Below the pieces are notes generated by a model that was given only the letters and a program-made list of their open reading frames with translations, was not told the DNA's origin and made no database searches. 5,109 nucleotides of DNA from Kiritimatiellales bacterium (GTDB taxonomy: Bacteria > Verrucomicrobiota > Kiritimatiellia > Kiritimatiellales > Pontiellaceae): NCBI GenBank assembly GCA_021734595.1, contig JAIPIO010000278.1:1-5109 (forward strand). The letters run 5' to 3'. The stretch's first letter is position 1; every line of letters starts with the position of its first letter. Positions 1 through 3,265 of the stretch are shown piece after piece. The translations under genes and the position numbers were made by a program.

Positions 1-14
1 CCTTATATATAAGG
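1..14. repeat. 14-bp perfect palindrome at the window edge
   Basis: CCTTATATATAAGG is identical to its own reverse complement. It lies at the very edge of the window, so its wider context is unseen. It could be the end of a longer hairpin or a protein-binding site. No function can be assigned. Confidence 0.4.
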
Positions 15-22
15 TGCCGCGG

Positions 23-56
23 ATGCAAAAGGCGCTCTCCCGAGCGCCTTTTGCAT
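23..56. terminator. Bidirectional intrinsic-terminator-like hairpin
   Basis: A perfect 15-bp stem (ATGCAAAAGGCGCTC paired with GAGCGCCTTTTGCAT) closes a 4-nt TCCC loop. The core GC-rich stem GGCGCTC/GAGCGCC is flanked by AAAA and TTTT, so on either strand it reads as A-tract, GC stem, T-tract. The T-tract has only four bases, which makes it a modest terminator. It probably ends transcription of an unseen gene to the left. On the minus strand it would also stop read-through from the two small membrane-protein genes, whose last stop codon lies about 90 bases away. Confidence 0.7.
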
Positions 57-144
57 GCCGGCGCGCAGCCGACTTGCTGGAACCAGTCAATAGAAGCCCA
101 GTTCCTTTCAGTCATGAGCATCTATTGCTCTATTGTTCGTTTTT

Positions 145-480
145 TTATCTGTAAATATCAGTGTTTGGTTCTAATTCATTAACCTCATCTTGCAGTGGAG
201 GAGGTCTGTTGATTGTGTTTTTAATCATTTTCTTTTCTTTTTTCCGGAGTCTGGAAAATGTGATGAAAAATCCTCCAATACCTCCGAGAATTCCTCCGAC
301 TGGAACTGTAATGAATAAGAAGATCCAACCGACTGCACCAAACCCTCCACCTGTTGGAACTCCATTTGGATACATTATTTTATCCAAAAGAATGCAGGCA
401 TAAAAAACACCAAAACTACCCAGCAACAAACCGATGATGACTCCAATAATTCCTGTGAGTATGGATAGTAGTACTTTCAT
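145..480 (-). CDS. Small two-helix membrane protein, function unknown
   Basis: This 111-residue protein is not recognised as a member of any family. It has two hydrophobic segments: about residues 3-32 (rich in Leu, Ile and Gly) and about residues 46-74 (very glycine-rich, with GGILGGIGG). A short loop containing PNGVPTGGG separates them. A basic stretch follows (RLRKKEKK, about 77-84), and then a polar tail with PPP. By the positive-inside rule both termini should face the cytoplasm. No convincing Shine-Dalgarno precedes the ATG. It lies 50 bp downstream of the other small membrane-protein gene on the same strand, so the two are probably co-transcribed. The base composition is more AT-rich than the nqr genes. 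The codons for SRLR fall on a TTTTCC-type palindrome (240-258). It could be a lineage-specific orphan or acquired DNA. Confidence 0.6.
   Translation of the reverse strand: MKVLLSILTGIIGVIIGLLLGSFGVFYACILLDKIMYPNGVPTGGGFGAVGWIFLFITVPVGGILGGIGGFFITFSRLRKKEKKMIKNTINRPPPLQDEVNELEPNTDIYR
240..258. repeat. TTTCC-N-GGAAA type near-palindrome, copy 1
   Basis: TTTTCCGGA-G-TCTGGAAAA has two 9-base arms that pair with one mismatch. It lies inside the 111-residue membrane-protein gene, where it encodes part of FSRLRK. It matches the motif at 1621-1638 in the kamA-like gene at 17 of 18 positions. Confidence 0.4.
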
Positions 481-530
481 TTTTTATGAATCAACATTTG
501 AAATGAGCCTGAGCGCAAATAACTATTGAT

Positions 531-854
531 CTAATCGACAGGAGTTGTCGCGATAGGCTCAGATGGCTGGTTCGCCTTTTTTCTTTTTTTTATCAACCAC
601 TGAGCAAAAACAATCGTGTACAAAATGAATATTAACACGGTTGTTCGACTAGATGTTTCTGTGAGCATTTTAACAAATCCTGAAACCCAAATTTTGTGTT
701 CTACTTCAAGTTCCTGTTCATTTATTTCTACTTTAAGATCACTCTGCATTGTAGGGCTGTAAGTCCAGCGTTCAGAATCTTTATTGTTGATGAAAAAATA
801 GGGCATCAGATTTACCATAACTATAAGGATCAGAATGATGTGATATTTTTTCAT
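531..854 (-). CDS. Small two-helix membrane protein, function unknown
   Basis: This 107-residue protein is not recognised. The N-terminus (MKKYHIILILIVMVNLMPYFF) is a hydrophobic segment after two lysines, which could be an uncleaved signal anchor. Residues about 24-70 are polar and charged and likely lie outside the cytoplasm. A second hydrophobic segment (about 71-88, TTVLIFILYTIVFAQWLI) is followed by KKRKK, which should hold the C-terminus in the cytoplasm. An AGAGAGA stretch a few bases before the ATG is a weak ribosome site. It is the first gene of an apparent two-gene minus-strand unit with the 111-residue protein 50 bp downstream. Its DNA is AT-rich: positions 601-660 are 33% G+C by hand count, against 67% for 4021-4080 in nqrA. 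This suggests a different origin from its right-hand neighbours. Confidence 0.6.
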   Translation of the reverse strand: MKKYHIILILIVMVNLMPYFFINNKDSERWTYSPTMQSDLKVEINEQELEVEHKIWVSGFVKMLTETSSRTTVLIFILYTIVFAQWLIKKRKKANQPSEPIATTPVD

Positions 855-881
855 ATTATCTCTCTGGCGAACATATTAATT

Positions 882-971
882 AAGGGACCCGACCTTTTTT
901 CTCCCGAATAGAATACTTTGAGTACGCATTTTTGCAAGATTATTACATGCTTGTATCTTTCAAGGTCCCTT
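882..971. repeat. Inverted-repeat-bounded intergenic segment, possible eroded element
   Basis: AAGGGACC (882-889) pairs with GGTCCCTT (964-971), bounding 90 bp of AT-rich, non-coding DNA. The left arm is preceded by TTAATTAA. The segment covers much of the upstream region of the 107-residue protein gene. The arms are short, so this could be chance, but GC-rich ends around an AT-rich core are typical of small non-autonomous elements. No transposase is present. Confidence 0.3.
910..937 (-). promoter_or_regulatory. Weak candidate promoter for the small membrane-protein pair
   Basis: Read on the minus strand, TTGCAA (937-932) and TATTCT (915-910) are separated by 16 bases. Each hexamer matches the sigma-70 consensus at four of six positions. 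It lies about 55 bases upstream of the ATG at 854. This is the best pair seen in the region but could easily be chance. Confidence 0.2.
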
Positions 972-974
972 TAC

Positions 975-989
975 ACCCCGAATCGGGGT
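975..989. repeat. Short GC hairpin downstream of the kamA-like gene
   Basis: ACCCCG-AAT-CGGGGT forms a 6-bp stem with a 3-base loop. It lies about 75-90 bases past the stop codon of the kamA-like gene (minus strand). No T-run follows on the minus strand, so it is not a standard intrinsic terminator, although it might weakly terminate or protect the transcript end. It sits just beside the right arm of the 882-971 inverted repeat and may belong to the same worn element. Confidence 0.4.
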
Positions 990-1039
990 ACTTAAGGACC
1001 TAGCCCCTAATTCGGTCGATTATTTATTATGACCAGGAA

Positions 1040-1061
1040 ATCTGTGTCAATCCGTGTTCAT
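1040..1061. repeat. Degenerate 11-bp tandem unit, TCTGTGTCAA/TCCGTGTTCA
   Basis: Two near-identical 11-base units stand side by side: ATCTGTGTCAA and TCCGTGTTCAT. They end just before the stop codon of the kamA-like gene (minus strand). Sequences of the type ATCTGTGTTCATCCGTGT are, from memory, scattered between genes in a range of environmental bacteria, so this may be a remnant of such a repeat. That link is inference. Confidence 0.3.
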
Positions 1062-1063
1062 GT

Positions 1064-2221
1064 TTACCCCGTCTTCATTGGGGCGTGATCAATGTCCGGA
1101 TAGCGGAATTCCTTTCCCTCATAGTTGACGACAACAACGTCATCGCCCTCCCTGCGTATTTGCTCTTTTCCAAGGATGGGAACTTTCCCGCCGCCGCCGG
1201 GGGCGTCGATTACAAAGGTTGGAACCGCGAGACCTGAAATGTTTCCGTGCAGGGATTGGATCAGTTCGATTCCTTTTTCAACCGGCGTGCGGAAATGGGC
1301 GGAGCCTTTGACGGGATCGCACTGGAGCAGGTAGTAGGGTTTTACGTTGATCTCCAGCAAGCCGTAGAAAAGTTCTTTGAGCGTCTCGCTGTCATCGTTG
1401 ATTCCCTTGAGCAGGACGGTCTGGCTGACCATCGGCACCCCTGCGTCGGAAAGTTTTCGGCAAGCGGCTTGGGTTTCCGGGGTCAGCTCGTCGGGGTGGG
1501 TAAAGTGCAGGCTGAGCCAGATGCGGTGTTCACGCAGGATAGCACATAGTTCATCGGTAATACGCATCGGTAATACCGCCGGAACCTTCGAACCGACCCG
1601 GATAATTTTGATATGGCCGATTTTCCGAAGTCTGGAAAGGATATTTCCAAGGTCTGGATCATCGAGCGTCAGCGGGTCGCCGCCAGAGACCAGCACGTCG
1701 CGGATTTCGGTATGGTTTTCCAACCATTGGAAACTTTCTTCCAATGGTTGGAAGTTGTTCTGCAATGTTGACGAGGGTTGCCGCCTCGTTGCGCACGAAC
1801 GGGATTGTTGTCCTTTTGGGTGTAGGGCGTACTTCCCTATACAGGGCTCGATCCCATGCACTGCGTGCTCCATCGGAATGGAAGCACGCCCTACACCGTC
1901 AACGCTTTTGCCAACTAAGCGTGAGCGGGTGCAGTAGCGGCAGTAGACGGCACATTGTGTGGTTGCAAGAAAGAGCGCCTTGTCGGGATAGGTATGGATG
2001 AGGTTCGGCGCGGCGCGGTGCCGCTCCTCGCCCAGCGGGTCGCACAGTTCCCCTTCCCCGCAGATGCTCTCAAGTTCGGAGGGGAAAACAGTGCGGCGGA
2101 GCACGGAGTTTTCAGCGACGACCGCGTAGTACGGCGTGATGGCGGAAGGCCGCTCCGAACCGGATACGATCCGGTGCTCCAATTGCCATTTCCAATCCCT
2201 GTCTTTATCTAAAGCATGCAT
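1064..2221 (-). CDS. kamA: KamA-family lysine 2,3-aminomutase-like radical SAM enzyme with an in-frame repeat insertion
   Basis: The 385-residue product should convert L-lysine to L-beta-lysine using SAM, a [4Fe-4S] cluster and PLP in the cytoplasm. The cluster motif CAVYCRYC gives C90, C94 and C97. SGGDPL (179-184) is the SAM-contact motif. PGGGGK (341-346) supplies the PLP lysine K346. D302 (in QCD) and D339 (in IDAPGG) match the two aspartates that bind the substrate amine in clostridial KamA. These features argue against EpmB, which lacks PGGGGK. The C-terminus is short and lacks the zinc-binding cysteines of clostridial KamA. The N-terminal WKWQL motif fits the family, which supports the ATG at 2221, although the ribosome site is weak. 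Between RLVGK (101-105) and IRDVL (173-177) there are 67 residues where clostridial KamA has about 22. The excess coincides with repeats at 1767-1903 and 1718-1753. The frame stays open, so the protein may still work. It is divergent from the polyprenyl synthase gene. Confidence 0.9.
   Translation of the reverse strand: MHALDKDRDWKWQLEHRIVSGSERPSAITPYYAVVAENSVLRRTVFPSELESICGEGELCDPLGEERHRAAPNLIHTYPDKALFLATTQCAVYCRYCTRSRLVGKSVDGVGRASIPMEHAVHGIEPCIGKYALHPKGQQSRSCATRRQPSSTLQNNFQPLEESFQWLENHTEIRDVLVSGGDPLTLDDPDLGNILSRLRKIGHIKIIRVGSKVPAVLPMRITDELCAILREHRIWLSLHFTHPDELTPETQAACRKLSDAGVPMVSQTVLLKGINDDSETLKELFYGLLEINVKPYYLLQCDPVKGSAHFRTPVEKGIELIQSLHGNISGLAVPTFVIDAPGGGGKVPILGKEQIRREGDDVVVVNYEGKEFRYPDIDHAPMKTG
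1621..1658. repeat. Two TTTCC...GGAAA type near-palindromes in tandem, copies 2 and 3
   Basis: TTTTCCGAAGTCTGGAAA (1621-1638) and ATTTCCAAGGTCTGGA (1643-1658) start 22 bases apart inside the kamA-like gene. They encode SRLRK and PDLGN on the minus strand, and both lie in a segment that aligns with the family without a gap. The first resembles 240-258. The second is the exact reverse complement of 16 bases in nqrA (3862-3877). Confidence 0.4.
1718..1753. repeat. 36-bp double palindrome in the kamA-like gene
   Basis: TTCCAACCATTGGAA (1718-1732) and TTCCAATGGTTGGAA (1739-1753) are perfect 15-bp inverted repeats with a 6-base ACTTTC spacer. Each arm is also a palindrome around its three central bases (TTCCAA/TTGGAA), so the DNA can form one long hairpin or two small ones. 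On the minus strand it encodes FQPLEESFQWLE (residues 157-168). The second half fills the helix that precedes the conserved IRDVLVSGGD, and the first half looks like an added copy. These are copies 4 and 5 of the TTCCA-type motif. Confidence 0.75.
1767..1903. repeat. Candidate 137-bp composite insertion inside the kamA-like gene
   Basis: GTTGACG (1767-1773) and CGTCAAC (1897-1903) bound a segment that closely matches the roughly 45 codons this protein has in excess of clostridial KamA. It contains the 17-bp-arm element at 1820-1896 and a 6-bp stem, ACGAGG/CCTCGT (1771-1776 with 1784-1789, 7-base loop). No target-site duplication is obvious, so the exact edges are uncertain. It is translated as about residues 107-152, a composition rich in Arg, Ser, Gln, Pro and His that is unlike the rest of the enzyme. 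Confidence 0.6.
1820..1896. repeat. 77-bp palindromic element with 17-bp terminal inverted repeats
   Basis: GTGTAGGGCGTACTTCC (1820-1836) pairs with GGAAGCACGCCCTACAC (1880-1896) with a single mismatch. A second hairpin is possible inside: GCGTGCTCCAT (1863-1873) pairs with ATGGAAGCACGC (1878-1889) with one bulged base. The element is too small to encode a transposase and looks like a non-autonomous or palindromic interspersed repeat. Within the host gene it is read in a frame without stops and encodes about residues 110-134, although the terminal GTGTAG contains TAG in another frame. Confidence 0.75.
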
Positions 2222-2235
2222 TTGTCTACCAAATA

Positions 2236-2264
2236 TTGACGCGCGTCATTTAGGCGGGCATTAT
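2236..2264 (+). promoter_or_regulatory. Candidate promoter for the polyprenyl synthase gene
   Basis: TTGACG (2236-2241, five of six consensus) and CATTAT (2259-2264, four of six) are separated by 17 bases. Transcription would start at about 2271, practically on the ATG, giving a leaderless or near-leaderless message. The -10 overlaps the opposite-strand TATAAT (2265-2260), so the two divergent genes may share one bidirectional promoter. Confidence 0.4.
2237..2248. promoter_or_regulatory. 12-bp perfect palindrome, possible operator
   Basis: TGACGCGCGTCA is a perfect palindrome in the 49-bp gap between the divergent kamA-like and polyprenyl synthase genes. It overlaps the candidate -35 of the plus-strand promoter. 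It also lies just downstream of the minus-strand -10, so a dimeric regulator bound here could affect both directions. No regulator gene is in view. Confidence 0.4.
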
Positions 2265-2265
2265 A
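2260..2265 (-). promoter_or_regulatory. Perfect -10 hexamer for the kamA-like gene
   Basis: On the minus strand this reads TATAAT, the exact sigma-70 -10 consensus, about 38 bases before the ATG at 2221. No good -35 is seen at 15-19 bases spacing, so the promoter may be weak or activator-dependent. The expected leader would contain the TGACGCGCGTCA palindrome. Confidence 0.45.
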
Positions 2266-2270
2266 CCCAA

Positions 2271-3146
2271 ATGCTTTTTAACAGAAATACAATATCGCCG
2301 GAACTAAAAGAGGTCCAGCAACTGATGGCGGACTGTCTCAAGGATACGCGCCTGTCGGAGCTGCTGCCCTCGAACAACAATGTGATGGCGCATGGAAAAA
2401 TGCTGCGCGCACGTCTGGCCGTTTCGATGGGCAAGGCGAATAAAGTCGAACCGGATATCTACCAAAGGGCCGCTGCCGCGGTCGAAATCATCCATGGCGC
2501 CAGCCTGCTGCACGACGATGTGATCGATGGCGGGATACTGCGGCGCGGTGCGCCGACCTTCTGGAAGGAACACGGCGCCAACGGAGCCATTCTGCTGGGC
2601 GACCTGCTGGTGTTCAAGGCGCTCAGCCTGATTAGCGCGCTGGAACAGCCTTATATTCTGAAGGAACTGATTGAGATGGCCGGCGTGGTCTGTACCGCTG
2701 AAACCGAGCAGGAACTGATTCTGCGCGGCTCGCCCGGCACCTGGGAGGAGTGCGAACAGATTGCACGCTTTAAAACCGGTTCCCTTTTCGCGTTTGCCGC
2801 TTTTGCGGCGGGCGGCGAAGATGCCGGCCTGCGCGCGGCACTGAAGGAGGCGGGATTCAGGATCGGTACGGCTTATCAGCTGGCCGACGATATTCTGGAC
2901 GCTTCCGACAACGAGGAAGTTGCCGGCAAAACACTCGGACAGGATGACGCGCGCGGGAAAACAACCGCGATTACCGCTATCTGCAACGCACCCGCTGATT
3001 CAACCGCTTATGTACATTCACTTTGCGGCGCTTCATCGGAACCGCTGCACGACTGGCCTCACATCAGAGCGGTCTGGGATGATTTTGTAGAAATGAACCT
3101 AATGCCGGTGCTGGACAAGCATTTGTGCGCCGCCGGCGGTAAGTGA
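2271..3146 (+). CDS. Polyprenyl diphosphate synthase (trans-isoprenyl synthase family)
   Basis: This 291-residue enzyme should elongate an allylic diphosphate with isopentenyl diphosphate, giving prenyl chains for quinones or related lipids. The first aspartate motif is DDVID (82-86, within LLHDDVIDGG) and the second is DDILD (206-210, within YQLADDILD). RRGAPT (91-96) and the KT pair (168-169, FKTGSLFA) also fit the family. The residue five before DDVID is Ala, which usually goes with long-chain products; this is inference. The usual GGKRxRPxL motif is altered to HGKMLRARL (41-49), keeping K43 and R46. The protein is somewhat shorter than the usual 320 or so residues, mainly at the C-terminus. 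The ATG at 2271 is chosen because ISPELKEVQQLM matches the family N-terminus; the open frame upstream runs back over the promoter and kamA. No clear Shine-Dalgarno is present. It lies just upstream of nqrA, consistent with supplying the quinone tail. Confidence 0.88.
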   Translation: MLFNRNTISPELKEVQQLMADCLKDTRLSELLPSNNNVMAHGKMLRARLAVSMGKANKVEPDIYQRAAAAVEIIHGASLLHDDVIDGGILRRGAPTFWKEHGANGAILLGDLLVFKALSLISALEQPYILKELIEMAGVVCTAETEQELILRGSPGTWEECEQIARFKTGSLFAFAAFAAGGEDAGLRAALKEAGFRIGTAYQLADDILDASDNEEVAGKTLGQDDARGKTTAITAICNAPADSTAYVHSLCGASSEPLHDWPHIRAVWDDFVEMNLMPVLDKHLCAAGGK

Positions 3147-3213
3147 TGAGCCCTGCGCGGAACACGCATATTATGAGCATATTTATAAAAACTCCTTTTC
3201 ACGGCATCGGGGA

Positions 3214-3226
3214 ATTGTTAAACAAT
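3214..3226. promoter_or_regulatory. Small palindrome upstream of nqrA
   Basis: ATTGTT-A-AACAAT is a perfect 6-bp inverted repeat with one central base, in the 119-bp gap between the polyprenyl synthase gene and nqrA. It could be an operator. TAGAAT (3246-3251) is a possible -10 downstream, but no -35 fits at normal spacing. No intrinsic terminator is seen after the synthase gene, so read-through into nqr is possible. Confidence 0.25.
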
Positions 3227-3252
3227 CACGCGTTATTTTGAAACGTAGAATA

Positions 3253-3258
3253 TGAGGA
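3253..3258 (+). promoter_or_regulatory. Ribosome binding site that sets the TTG start of nqrA
   Basis: TGAGGA ends 7 bases before the TTG at 3266. No in-frame ATG or GTG lies nearby. The residues after this TTG (ADFKVKKGLDIKVLG) match the NqrA N-terminus, so the TTG start is well supported. The same bases include most of an out-of-frame ATG codon at 3252. Confidence 0.7.
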
Positions 3259-3265
3259 TCCTGTT

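Noticed and set aside
116..135. Repeated TCTATTG and a GAGCA/TGCTC mini-hairpin
   Set aside because: The repeats are only 7 bases long and the stem 5 bp, which is compatible with chance in AT-rich intergenic DNA.
1820..1896. kamA-like gene as a broken pseudogene
   Set aside because: The inserted segment keeps the frame open and all catalytic motifs on both sides are intact, so it is annotated as a coding gene with an insertion.
1377..1937. Plus-strand open frames across the kamA-like gene
   Set aside because: They are shadows of the radical SAM gene. Their products are Ser/Arg/Pro-rich and have no motifs or plausible start signals.
2136..2270. 45-codon N-terminal extension of the polyprenyl synthase
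   Set aside because: The extension overlaps the divergent promoter and the 5' end of the kamA-like gene, and does not resemble the family. The homologous part begins at about the ATG at 2271.
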